DNA of 64,000 nt, from contig NZ_JAVIWL010000001.1 of the NCBI RefSeq assembly GCF_034314045.1, positions 1,922,001-1,986,000 on the forward strand, read 5' to 3'. Both the position numbers and the translations under genes were made by a program. Shown in pieces: positions 45,033 through 53,787 of this stretch. The notes under the pieces are model-generated. The model did no database searches. It saw only the letters and a program-made list of their open reading frames with translations, and was not told the origin of the DNA. The stretch's first letter is position 1, and the number at the start of each line of letters is the position of its first letter. Source of the stretch: Glaciimonas sp. CA11.2. GTDB taxonomy: Bacteria > Pseudomonadota > Gammaproteobacteria > Burkholderiales > Burkholderiaceae_D.

Positions 45033-48000
45033 ATGAAGCCCGTCGTCAACCAGATATCTCCTACCGAAACCCATTTGCGGCAGTTATTGTCGCAGCGTAT
45101 TTTGATACTCGATGGCGCGATGGGCACCATGATTCAGCAATACAAGCTGACGGAGGAAGATTATCGCGGTGGTCCAGTTGGGCGCTTCATCGGCTTTCAA
45201 GGTCCCGGTCGCGAATTGTTTGTCAAAGGCAACAACGAATTACTGTCGTTGACCCAACCGCATATCATCAGCGAAGTGCACGAACAGTATCTGGCCGCTG
45301 GCGCCGATCTGATCGAGACCAACACCTTCGGTGCGACGACCGTTGCGCAAGACGACTATCACATGGCGCATCTGGCGTATGAGATGAACGTTGCCTCAGC
45401 GCGTTTGGCACGTGCCGCCTGCGACAAATATTCGACCCCGGACAAGCCGCGCTTTGTCGCTGGCGCGTTGGGACCGACACCAAAAACCGCGTCAATTTCG
45501 CCAGAGGTCAACGATCCGGCGGCGCGTAACGTGACGTTCGATCAACTGGTTGCGGCCTATCTGGATCAAACGCGCGCGCTGGTCGAAGGCGGGGCCGACG
45601 TACTCTTAGTCGAAACCATTTTCGACACGCTCAATTGCAAGGCCGCTTTGTTCGCAATTGATACCTTCTTCGAAGAGTCCGGTCTGCGCTTGCCGATCAT
45701 GATTTCCGGCACCGTCACCGACGCATCGGGACGTATTTTATCGGGCCAGACTGTGCCCGCGTTCTGGAATTCGATTCGCCATGCCAACCCGCTGACCGTG
45801 GGCCTCAACTGCGCACTAGGCGCGGCCTTGATGCGGCCGTATGCCGAAGAATTGTCCAAGATTGCTGACACCTTTGTCTGCATCTATCCAAACGCCGGTT
45901 TGCCCAATCCAATGAGCGATACCGGGTTTGACGAAACGCCGGATGTGACTTCATCGCTGCTAAAAGATTTCGCCGAAAGCGGCTTCGTCAACATCGCTGG
46001 CGGTTGCTGCGGCACCACGCCGGATCATATTAAAGCCATTGCCGATACCGTCGCCAGCATTGCGCCACGCGTTGTTCCCGAGACGACGCACGAGATGCGT
46101 CTGTCCGGCCTTGAGCCTTTTACCATCGACGACAGTTCGCTCTTCGTCAACGTTGGTGAACGCACCAACGTCACTGGCTCGAAAGCCTTCGCTCGATTGA
46201 TTCTTAACGAGCAATACGACGAAGCGCTGGCGGTAGCGCGGCAACAGGTCGAAAACGGCGCTCAGATCATCGACATCAACATGGATGAAGCGATGCTGGA
46301 TTCGTTAGCGGCGATGACCCGTTTCCTCAACCTGATCGCCTCCGAACCGGACATCGCACGCGTGCCGATCATGATCGATTCGTCGAAGTGGTCGGTGATT
46401 GAGGCGGGCTTGAAATGCGTGCAAGGCAAGGCCATCGTCAACTCGATTTCGATGAAAGAAGGCTTGCCGGAATTTATTCGCCAAGCCACATTATGCCGCC
46501 GTTATGGCGCTGCGGTAATTGTGATGGCCTTCGATGAAAAAGGTCAGGCCGATACCTACGAACGCAAAATTGAGATATGCAAGCGCGCATACGATATTCT
46601 GGTCGAACAGGTTGGCATTCCCCCGGAAGATATTATTTTTGATCCGAATATTTTTGCGATTGCCACCGGTATCGAAGAGCATAATAATTACGCCGTAGAT
46701 TTTATCAACGCCACGCGCTGGATTCATCAGAATCTGCCGTACGCCAAAATCAGTGGCGGCGTATCGAACGTCAGCTTCAGTTTCCGCGGCAACGACCCGG
46801 CGCGTGAAGCAATTCACACAGTATTTTTGTATCACGCGATCAAAGCTGGCATGACCATGGGAATCGTCAACGCCGGTATGATGGGCGTGTACGACAGCCT
46901 GCCCGCTGAGTTGCGCGAACGGGTCGAAGACGTGGTGTTGAATCGCCGTGATGACGCGACCGAACGCATGATTGAAATCGCCTCTACTTTGAAGGCTGGC
47001 GCCAAGAAGGAAGAAGAAACCCTGGAATGGCGCAGCGGCACGGTGCAGCAGCGCTTGTCGCATGCGTTGGTGCAAGGTATCACGCAATGGATTGTCGAAG
47101 ATACCGAAGAAGCACGTCAGGAATTGCTGGATAACGGTGGTCGTCCGATCCACGTTATCGAAGGTCCGTTGATGGACGGTATGAACGTCGTCGGTGACTT
47201 GTTCGGTCAAGGAAAAATGTTCTTGCCGCAAGTGGTGAAATCGGCACGCGTGATGAAACAAGCGGTTGCGCATTTGATTCCGTTCATCGAAGAAGAAAAA
47301 CGCCTTGATGAAGAACGCACCGGCATCGCCGCCAAGCCGAAGGGAAAAATCGTTATCGCGACGGTCAAAGGCGACGTCCATGACATCGGCAAAAACATCG
47401 TTTCAGTGGTCTTGCAATGTAATAATTTTGAAGTCGTTAACATGGGCGTCATGGTCCCGTGCTCTGAAATTCTGGCAATGGCAAAGGCAGAAAATGCCGA
47501 CATCATCGGTCTTAGTGGTCTGATCACACCGTCGCTGGAAGAAATGGCCTACGTCGCTAAAGAAATGCAGCGCGATCCTTATTTCCGTAGCGTAAAAATG
47601 CCGCTGTTGATTGGCGGTGCAACCACCAGTCGCGCCCATACTGCGGTCAAGATTGCACCTAATTATGAAGGTCCGGTGGTGTATGTGCCGGATGCATCGC
47701 GTTCCGTGTCAGTGGCGCAATCGCTGCTGACGCCAGAACAGCGGGATCAATACGTTGCCGAAATCGCCGTTGATTACGAGCGTATTCGCGTCCAGCACGC
47801 CAACAAAAAAGCCGTTCCGATGTTGAAATTGGCAGATGCGCGGGCCAATCGTACCAAGTTGGATTTTGCGCCGGTAAAACCGAAATTCATAGGCCGTCGC
47901 CTGTTCAAAAATGTGGATCTCGGCACACTTGCTCGCTATATCGATTGGGGTCCGTTCTTTCAAACCTGGGATTTGGCAGGTCCGTATCCCGCCATTTTGA

Positions 48001-48791
48001 CCGATGAAGTGGTTGGCGATGCTGCCAGCAAAGTATTCGAAGAAGGTCAGGCTTTGCTGAAGAAAGTCATTGACGGACGCTGGCTGACAGCCAACGGCGT
48101 GATCGCCTTGTTACCGGCAAATACAGTCAACGACGACGACATCGAAGTCTACACAGACGATACCCGTACGCAGGTTGCTTTCACCTACTACGGCGCACGC
48201 CAGCAAACGGTAAAACCGATCATTGATGGCGTCGCACGACCAAATCAATGCCTCTCCGATTTCATCGCGCCGAAGTCATCCGGCATCGCCGATTACATCG
48301 GCTTGTTTGCAGTCACCGCAGGCATCGGCATCGAGAAATACGAGAAGCGTTTTGAAGATGCGCACGACGATTATTCGTCCATCATGCTGAAGTCATTGGC
48401 AGACCGTTTAGCCGAAGCATTTGCAGAATACTTGCATGAACGGGTGCGCAAAGATTTGTGGGGTTATGTGCCGACTGAAGACCTGTCAAGTGAAGCATTG
48501 ATCAAGGAATCTTATAGCGGTATTCGTCCTGCGCCAGGTTATCCTGCGTGTCCTGAACATACCGTCAAGGCCGACATGTTCAAGGTATTGCAATGCGAAG
48601 AAATCGGCATGCTACTCACAGAATCCTACGCGATGTTTCCTGGTGCGGCGGTATCAGGTTTCTATATGGCCCACCCGGAATCGAAGTATTTTGTCGTCGG
48701 CAAGATCGGTGACGATCAGGTCAGCGATATGGCGAAACGGCGTGACGTGCCGAAGGAAGAAATCGAACGCTGGATGGCACCGAATCTGTAA
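45033..48791 (+). CDS. metH: Cobalamin-dependent methionine synthase
   Basis: Transfers methyl from methyltetrahydrofolate to homocysteine through cobalamin. At 1252 residues it has all four modules. The homocysteine domain (about 15-340) has zinc ligands in NCALGA and [10 protein letters not shown]. The pterin-binding domain covers about 365-620 ([14 protein letters not shown]). The cap and B12 domain covers about 660-890, with the [10 protein letters not shown] histidine motif. The reactivation domain covers about 920-1250 ([12 protein letters not shown]). The organism can therefore use B12. It is a single gene with a hairpin upstream and a good terminator downstream. Confidence 0.97.
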   Translation: MKPVVNQISPTETHLRQLLSQRILILDGAMGTMIQQYKLTEEDYRGGPVGRFIGFQGPGRELFVKGNNELLSLTQPHIISEVHEQYLAAGADLIETNTFGATTVAQDDYHMAHLAYEMNVASARLARAACDKYSTPDKPRFVAGALGPTPKTASISPEVNDPAARNVTFDQLVAAYLDQTRALVEGGADVLLVETIFDTLNCKAALFAIDTFFEESGLRLPIMISGTVTDASGRILSGQTVPAFWNSIRHANPLTVGLNCALGAALMRPYAEELSKIADTFVCIYPNAGLPNPMSDTGFDETPDVTSSLLKDFAESGFVNIAGGCCGTTPDHIKAIADTVASIAPRVVPETTHEMRLSGLEPFTIDDSSLFVNVGERTNVTGSKAFARLILNEQYDEALAVARQQVENGAQIIDINMDEAMLDSLAAMTRFLNLIASEPDIARVPIMIDSSKWSVIEAGLKCVQGKAIVNSISMKEGLPEFIRQATLCRRYGAAVIVMAFDEKGQADTYERKIEICKRAYDILVEQVGIPPEDIIFDPNIFAIATGIEEHNNYAVDFINATRWIHQNLPYAKISGGVSNVSFSFRGNDPAREAIHTVFLYHAIKAGMTMGIVNAGMMGVYDSLPAELRERVEDVVLNRRDDATERMIEIASTLKAGAKKEEETLEWRSGTVQQRLSHALVQGITQWIVEDTEEARQELLDNGGRPIHVIEGPLMDGMNVVGDLFGQGKMFLPQVVKSARVMKQAVAHLIPFIEEEKRLDEERTGIAAKPKGKIVIATVKGDVHDIGKNIVSVVLQCNNFEVVNMGVMVPCSEILAMAKAENADIIGLSGLITPSLEEMAYVAKEMQRDPYFRSVKMPLLIGGATTSRAHTAVKIAPNYEGPVVYVPDASRSVSVAQSLLTPEQRDQYVAEIAVDYERIRVQHANKKAVPMLKLADARANRTKLDFAPVKPKFIGRRLFKNVDLGTLARYIDWGPFFQTWDLAGPYPAILTDEVVGDAASKVFEEGQALLKKVIDGRWLTANGVIALLPANTVNDDDIEVYTDDTRTQVAFTYYGARQQTVKPIIDGVARPNQCLSDFIAPKSSGIADYIGLFAVTAGIGIEKYEKRFEDAHDDYSSIMLKSLADRLAEAFAEYLHERVRKDLWGYVPTEDLSSEALIKESYSGIRPAPGYPACPEHTVKADMFKVLQCEEIGMLLTESYAMFPGAAVSGFYMAHPESKYFVVGKIGDDQVSDMAKRRDVPKEEIERWMAPNL

Positions 48792-48802
48792 CGTTATTGT
48801 TC

Positions 48803-48830
48803 AAGCCCTTTGTCTCAAAGGGCTTTTTTT
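48803..48830 (+). terminator. Rho-independent terminator of metH
   Basis: AAGCCCTTTG and CAAAGGGCTT arms (10 bp) with a 3-nt loop, followed directly by a run of seven T. It is 11 bp after the metH stop. Confidence 0.9.
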
Positions 48831-49213
48831 ATATCTCAAATACGATAGCGGTTGGTATCGATGACTGTGTTGATAGGCGCGCGCTGATCGTTGATGAGGA
48901 TTACCGCTGTTCAAAGTCTTTGCTGAACCGCCTTGATCAGCGTTGATTATATGGCGCGTTCTTAGTTCGTATCCAGCAATCGGCAGTTGCGCAACTGGCT
49001 TGCGTCTGCGCCACTACATGCGGTCCGTTCCTCACCGTTCTATTCAGAATGGATACACCCCCGATACTAAGTCGAACACCTAACAAGCATTCAAACATCG
49101 TAAAAATGCAAACAATAGCGTTGATACTCGTCGTAAATTTCGATGACCAACTCTATTGAGAATGCTATGACAAGACAGGACGCATTACCAACGCGATTCG
49201 GAGTGGACAAAAA
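48831..49213. other. Gap between metH and the DUF6402 islet
   Basis: No supported gene in this 383-bp gap. A 24-codon frame at 49143-49217 (MTNSIENAMTRQDALPTRFG) overlaps the start of the DUF6402 gene by 4 bp. It may be a leader peptide or the remnant of an upstream gene; it has no ribosome site. Confidence 0.35.
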
Positions 49214-50131
49214 ATGAGTCTACCCATTGCAGTCGCCATGACAACCCCGTGCAGTGATCGTAAGGGAGTGGAATGCGCAATAGAAATTATGCAGCTCCGT
49301 GACATCCCCGACATCATGGAAAAAATGGGCTGGCCTATCGCCGCACAGATTATGCGGCACTGGTTCGAGAACGACTCTGGTTGGGTGATGCCCAACGACG
49401 TAAAAATAGGGAAATTTGATCCTTGTAAACTGACGCCAGCGGAGTATGACGACCAGATTATCAAGATGGCGTGGTTACTGAAATTTCCGCGTGCGGTGGA
49501 GGCGTTTGATGATGTTTTGGAAAATTGGGCAACGGATAATGGAAAGGATGAGCTTGTTAAAAAATTAATAAAATGGGGTTGGAAACCAAAATCGATAGAG
49601 CCATGCAAGTTAGGAAGCCGCACCCTGTCTGCGCGTGAACTAGATAGTAAGTGCCAGGTGAATTACCGAGAATTTGGCACAAAACTAGATGTTATGGACG
49701 AGCTATACGGTGCTGTTGGCAAGGGCATTTTTAAACTGGCCGTAGTCGGCGAAACAAGCACCAATTGGTTGCTGCAACAGGACATATTTCATGTCAAGCA
49801 TATCGGCATTTACTTACGCGATACCTACGACTTCAATACTACTAGCACTTTTGAAGAAATGGTTCCTTTGGGGGTATGGAGCAAAACGCGGTTACTTCCA
49901 AAAGATGAAATGGCTGCTTACATGTTGTTGTACAGCGCTATAAACAAAACAAACATGAGTAAACAATTTCCTAGTGTGGTCCCTGCCTTTAACGACGACT
50001 TCCGACGCTACCAAACGCGCCATAAGACAGGTGGGGATTTTGTGGTGTATTCGGATGTGATGTGGGTAAAAGTACCTAAAAAAATGGAGATAGCGCTACC
50101 GTGGCAAAAATCAAAATCAAAATCAAAATAA
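49214..50131 (+). CDS. DUF6402 family protein, candidate effector
   Basis: Protein of 305 residues that I match to DUF6402 by pattern: LRDIPDIMEKMGWPIAAQIMRHWFE near the N-terminus, DQIIKMAWLLKFPRAVEAFDDV, ELYGAVGKGIFKLAVVGE, and HVKHIGIYLRDTYDFN. There is no signal peptide or membrane helix. Members of this family are often found near type VI secretion or polymorphic-toxin genes, but no activity is established to my knowledge. The C-terminus ends in alternating Lys-Ser from a hexanucleotide repeat and overlaps the next gene by 31 bp. The tandem small membrane proteins downstream suggest an effector-immunity arrangement. No secretion genes are in the window. Confidence 0.6.
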   Translation: MSLPIAVAMTTPCSDRKGVECAIEIMQLRDIPDIMEKMGWPIAAQIMRHWFENDSGWVMPNDVKIGKFDPCKLTPAEYDDQIIKMAWLLKFPRAVEAFDDVLENWATDNGKDELVKKLIKWGWKPKSIEPCKLGSRTLSARELDSKCQVNYREFGTKLDVMDELYGAVGKGIFKLAVVGETSTNWLLQQDIFHVKHIGIYLRDTYDFNTTSTFEEMVPLGVWSKTRLLPKDEMAAYMLLYSAINKTNMSKQFPSVVPAFNDDFRRYQTRHKTGGDFVVYSDVMWVKVPKKMEIALPWQKSKSKSK

Positions 50132-50508
50132 AATGGATTTTCATATTAATAGCTCTTCCTGTACTTGCCTATTTTACGTATAAAAATTGGCATGAGGGAA
50201 CGCCTTACGGAGAAAAACAATATAGCCCGAATAAGGAGTTCTATTATCAGCGATACAAAGTCTTCACCATTGAGGAGTGGATTCCGTACGTGCCGATGCC
50301 AGGAGGAGGTTCTGACAGTTTGTTTTATGTAGACGGTTACGTCAGGGGATATACAGCAAACGGAGATTTTATTGGAGAAGCGTACGCACACGGAATGCCG
50401 ATGGCAAACATATTCTGGATATATGACTTTCTTGTCGTGATGGATGGTGCTAGTAACAATGATGATGATGGACGAATTAAGTTTCCAAAAGATGTAGGTT
50501 TTCCATGA
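50101..50508 (+). CDS. Small membrane protein, copy 1 (putative immunity protein)
   Basis: Unknown 135-residue protein with one N-terminal membrane helix (WIFILIALPVLAYFTYKNW, about 12-30), then a polar domain with the repeated motif YGEKQYSPNKEFYYQRYKVFTI, GGGSDSLFYVDGYVRGYTANGDFIGEAYAHG. The GTG start at 50101 follows GGAG, and the first residues are a Lys-Ile repeat. It is a close paralogue of the next gene; the two differ mainly in the loop after YKVFTI and at the C-terminus. Tandem paralogues directly after, and overlapping, a possible effector gene are typical of immunity proteins, which is the basis of this guess. Confidence 0.65.
   Translation: MAKIKIKIKIKWIFILIALPVLAYFTYKNWHEGTPYGEKQYSPNKEFYYQRYKVFTIEEWIPYVPMPGGGSDSLFYVDGYVRGYTANGDFIGEAYAHGMPMANIFWIYDFLVVMDGASNNDDDGRIKFPKDVGFP
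50107..50130 (+). repeat. Hexanucleotide tandem repeat at a gene overlap
   Basis: Three exact AAAATC units plus one AAAATA fill the overlap of the DUF6402 gene and the first small membrane protein. In one frame they encode Lys-Ser repeats and the stop, in the other Lys-Ile repeats. Copy number changes would not shift frame. Confidence 0.85.
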
Positions 50509-50903
50509 TAAAAATCAGAAGAAAATGGCTTTTCATATTAATAGCCCTTCCCGTGCTTGCTTATTTTTCTTATGAAAATTGGCATGAGGGAACGCCGTAC
50601 GGCGAAAAACAATATAGCCCGAATAAGGAGTTCTATTATCAGCGATACAAAGTCTTCACCATCGACGACTTGATTCCCTTCATGCCGCTGCCGGGCGGAG
50701 GTTCTGACAGTTTGTTTTATGTAGACGGTTACGTCAGAGCATATACGGCGGCCGGAGACTTTATTGGAGAAGCCTACGCACACGGAATGCCAATGGCAAC
50801 CAAATCTTGGTGGCGCAATAAACTCGCAGTGATGGATGGTGAGGAAAGCGGCAAGGATGGCGAGGGCATAATTATCCTTCCGGGAAGTTCAAGCGAGCCA
50901 TGA
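50505..50903 (+). CDS. Small membrane protein, copy 2 (putative immunity protein)
   Basis: Paralogue of the preceding protein, 132 residues, with the same membrane helix (WLFILIALPVLAYFSYENW) and the same central block. It differs at VFTIDDLIPFMPLPGGG versus VFTIEEWIPYVPMPGGG, and over the last 30 residues (TKSWWRNKLAVMDGEESGKD). The start overlaps the stop of copy 1 (ATGA), and a third decayed copy begins in the same way at its own stop. The family is not recognised; the role as immunity protein is inferred from context. Confidence 0.65.
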   Translation: MIKIRRKWLFILIALPVLAYFSYENWHEGTPYGEKQYSPNKEFYYQRYKVFTIDDLIPFMPLPGGGSDSLFYVDGYVRAYTAAGDFIGEAYAHGMPMATKSWWRNKLAVMDGEESGKDGEGIIILPGSSSEP

Positions 50904-51007
50904 TAAATATCAGAAAAAAATGGCTGTTCACATTAATAATGCCTCCTGATTGTCTATTTCAATATGTAAATATTCACCAGAAAATTCCATACGAAGAAAA
51001 AATATAG
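50900..51007 (+). pseudogene. Decayed third copy of the small membrane protein
   Basis: The frame starts by ATGA overlap with copy 2 and reads MINIRKKWLFTLI, matching MIKIRRKWLFILI. It then aligns, with one residue missing, through PYEEK to the copy 2 sequence PYGEK. A missing C in the codon matching CAA shifts frame and gives a stop at 51007; in the shifted frame YSLNK (matching YSPNK) is still readable. The rest of the gene is absent. It records a former third tandem copy. Confidence 0.75.
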
Positions 51008-51038
51008 TCTGAACAAATTTTTGTTCTGTTAATAAAAA

Positions 51039-51067
51039 GCGGCCTGCTTAACATCTCAACAGGCCGC
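51039..51067 (-). terminator. Rho-independent terminator of the acyl-CoA synthetase gene
   Basis: GCGGCCTG and CAGGCCGC arms (8 bp) with a 13-nt loop. On the minus strand the stem is followed by TTTTT, so it mainly serves the acyl-CoA synthetase gene, which ends 79 bp away. It may also stop transcripts of the DUF6402 islet. Confidence 0.8.
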
Positions 51068-51145
51068 AAGTTTCATCATGATATTTTCCAATACGCCACA
51101 TTCAGCGTCAATCCCACCAGCTCAATTTAATCCAGCAGTCTCCAC

Positions 51146-52780
51146 TTAAACATCAATAGCCGCTTGCGAGTGCACCCGATTGCGTAATTCAAATTTTTGA
51201 ATTTTCCCAGTTGAGGTCTTCGGTAGCGTACCAAAATACACGGCTTTCGGCACTTTGAATCCTGCCAGAATATTTTTACAAAAAATGATTATTTCCGCTG
51301 CCGTTACTGTTGCCCCTTCTTTTAACTCGACAAAAGCGCATGGCGTTTCTCCCCATTTTTCGTCCGGCTGGGCGACTACTGCGGCGGCTAAAACGTCTGG
51401 GTGGCGATAGAGCGCTTCTTCGACTTCGACGCTCGAAATATTTTCTCCTCCGGAGATGATGATGTCTTTGCTGCGATCCTTAATTTTGACATAGCCGTCG
51501 GGCATGCACACGCCGAGATCACCGGTATGAAACCAGCCACCTTCAAATGCTGCTTGTGTGGACTTTTCGTTTTTGAGGTAGCCCTTCATGCAGATATTGC
51601 CGCGAAACATGATCTCGCCAATTTCTAAGCCATTGGCTGCTACTGGTTGCAGCGTCGTCGGGTGCAATACGGCGAGCGATGTTTGCAGGTGATAGCGCAC
51701 GCCTTGCTGTGATTTTTTGACGGCGCGGGCGTCGACGCTGAGTCCACTCCAATCGGCTTGTTCTGCGCACACGGCTGCGGGACCGTAGGTTTCGGTCAAT
51801 CCATAAACGTGGACCAGATCGAAGCCCATTTCTTCCATTTTTGCGAGTACGGCGGCGGGCGGCGGCGATCCTGCGACCATGCCGCGTACGACGCCCTGTA
51901 TGCCATCGCGCCATTCGGCGGGTGAGTTGGCTAATGCGGCATGCACAATCGGGGCTGCGCAATAGTGCGTAATTTTCTGTTCTTTGATCAGGTCAAATAC
52001 CAGCTTTGGTTCAAACTTGCGCAAACACACGTTGACGCCGGCGCGCGCGGCAATTGTCCATGGAAAACACCAGCCGTTGCAATGAAACATCGGCAGCGTC
52101 CACAGATACACAGGATGCTTCGGCAGATCCCATTCGAGGATATTCGATATGGCATTCAGCGTTGCGCCACGATGGTGATACACCACACCTTTAGGGTCGC
52201 CCGTTGTGCCGGAAGTGTAGTTCAGTGCTATCGCGTCCCATTCATCCGTTGGCGGCTCCCAGACAAAATCGGTATCGCCGGTTGCCAGTAACGCTTCATA
52301 GTCGGTATCGCCAAATGGCGCGGCTTGCGGCCCGAGCAAATCATGCACGGCAATAATCGTCAGACCAGCAATCTGCTGTGCGAGTTGCCCCGCCAGTTCA
52401 GCGAATTCGGTATCCACGACGAGGACTTTGGCTTCGGCATGGCGCAGCATGAAGGTCAGCGAGGTCAGGTCGAGTCGAATGTTCAGCGCGTTTAGTATGG
52501 CGCCTGCCATCGGAATGCCAAAGTGCGCCTCCACCATCGCGGGTGTATTCGGCAGCATGACGGCGACAGTGTCGCCTTTTTTGACGCCAAGTCGCTGCAA
52601 ACCGCTGGCAAGTCTTTTGGTGCGGTCGTATGTCTCGCGCCAGTTTTGCCGGAGTTGCCCGTGCACAATCGCTAGCCGGTCGCCGTAGACCTCGGCGGCG
52701 CGAGCGATGAAATCGATGGGCGTGAGCGCTACAAAGTTGGCTTGATTCTTGCCAAGGCCGGTGTCGAAATCTGCTGCCAT
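51146..52780 (-). CDS. Acyl-CoA synthetase (AMP-binding enzyme)
   Basis: Activates a carboxylic acid to its CoA thioester through an acyl-AMP. It contains the AMP-binding motif YTSGTTGDPKGVVYHH at about 188-203, the HVYGLTETYGPA motif, GWFHTGDLGVCMPDGYVKIKDRSKDIIISGGENIS and the C-terminal lysine in TSTGKIQKFELR. The opening (FVALTPIDFIARAAEVYGDRLAIVHG) is typical of the large group annotated as medium/long-chain acyl-CoA synthetases. The exact acid is unknown. It is divergent from a Crp/Fnr gene. Confidence 0.92.
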   Translation of the reverse strand: MAADFDTGLGKNQANFVALTPIDFIARAAEVYGDRLAIVHGQLRQNWRETYDRTKRLASGLQRLGVKKGDTVAVMLPNTPAMVEAHFGIPMAGAILNALNIRLDLTSLTFMLRHAEAKVLVVDTEFAELAGQLAQQIAGLTIIAVHDLLGPQAAPFGDTDYEALLATGDTDFVWEPPTDEWDAIALNYTSGTTGDPKGVVYHHRGATLNAISNILEWDLPKHPVYLWTLPMFHCNGWCFPWTIAARAGVNVCLRKFEPKLVFDLIKEQKITHYCAAPIVHAALANSPAEWRDGIQGVVRGMVAGSPPPAAVLAKMEEMGFDLVHVYGLTETYGPAAVCAEQADWSGLSVDARAVKKSQQGVRYHLQTSLAVLHPTTLQPVAANGLEIGEIMFRGNICMKGYLKNEKSTQAAFEGGWFHTGDLGVCMPDGYVKIKDRSKDIIISGGENISSVEVEEALYRHPDVLAAAVVAQPDEKWGETPCAFVELKEGATVTAAEIIIFCKNILAGFKVPKAVYFGTLPKTSTGKIQKFELRNRVHSQAAIDV

Positions 52781-52957
52781 GCTAGTCTCCTGATGGAATA
52801 TGCCACTATCCTGATTGGTTTTGTTATTGTGTAATGGCGTAATGGTGTAACAGGCGTTAGCCTATCACTTGCTAGGCATTTTGTTTGTCATGCAGACGAC
52901 AGGTTGCGCAATTTGGACAAAAAATATTTAGCTATTTCCATTCTCATAGTAGATGCC

Positions 52958-53653
52958 ATGACAAGTGTCGGGTTAAACCTTTTTGATCAGCTCTCCATGC
53001 ATGCGTGGTTTTTGGCGCTGGCTCCGGAACATCAGACGCTGGTAGCAAAAACGACAGTGATCCAGCATTTTGCCCCAAGGGAATTTGTGGCACGCCGCGG
53101 CGTTATTTCGCACTATTGGATCGGTGTGCAGCGCGGATTAATCAAGCTGGCTATCTACAGCGCAGATGGTCGCAGTTGTACGTTTTCAGGTATTCCTGCC
53201 GGTGGTTGGGTCGGTGAGGGCAGCGTGATCAAACGGGAGGTGCGCAAATATGACGTGATTGCAGTACGCGACGCTGAGATTATGTTAATTCCGGAGCAGA
53301 CGTTTCATATTTTATTAGCTGAAAGCTTGCCGTTCACCGCCTTCGTTATTCGGCAACTGAATGAGCGTATGGGCGAGTTCATTGCTTCGTTGCAAAACAC
53401 GCGGTTGCTAAGTGCCGATGCGCAGGTTGCTCAAGCGATTGCGCAGTTATTTCATCCTGTGTTGTACCCCCGCACGATGGCGGTACTCGCCTTTTCTCAA
53501 GAGGAAATCGGTTTGTTGACCGGATTATCACGCCAGCGCGTCAATCAGGCGTTGCAGGAACTGGCCAGATTGAATCTGGTGACAACTTCCTACCAATCGA
53601 TTCAGGTGGTGGATCTGGATGGATTGCGGCGCTTTGGTTTGGCGGAATTATGA
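52958..53653 (+). CDS. Crp/Fnr-family transcriptional regulator
   Basis: Regulator of about 231 residues: a cyclic-nucleotide-binding-like beta-barrel (about 25-130; HYWIGVQRGLIKLAIYSADGRSCTFSGIPAGGWVGEGSVI) and a C-terminal winged helix (about 150-225; FSQEEIGLLTGLSRQRVNQALQELARL). No FNR-type N-terminal cysteine cluster is present. The ATG at 52958 is chosen; the frame extends to a TTG at 52904. It is divergent from the acyl-CoA synthetase gene, which it may control (inference from position). Confidence 0.88.
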   Translation: MTSVGLNLFDQLSMHAWFLALAPEHQTLVAKTTVIQHFAPREFVARRGVISHYWIGVQRGLIKLAIYSADGRSCTFSGIPAGGWVGEGSVIKREVRKYDVIAVRDAEIMLIPEQTFHILLAESLPFTAFVIRQLNERMGEFIASLQNTRLLSADAQVAQAIAQLFHPVLYPRTMAVLAFSQEEIGLLTGLSRQRVNQALQELARLNLVTTSYQSIQVVDLDGLRRFGLAEL

Positions 53654-53787
53654 GACTGATTGACGGGCTTGGCGGTAATGGAATATGTTTGCCGCATTGA
53701 ATTAACATCCAAGATTTGCCGATGAAACGGTGGATGGATTTTTGTTGGAGTCTCGAGCGGACTCCAACTGCTGGCTCAAAGCGTCTA

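Noticed and set aside
46491..47381. Long open frame of 296 residues on the minus strand
   Set aside because: It lies wholly inside metH, whose motifs are complete on the plus strand; the product is a His/Phe-rich shadow without any recognisable motif.
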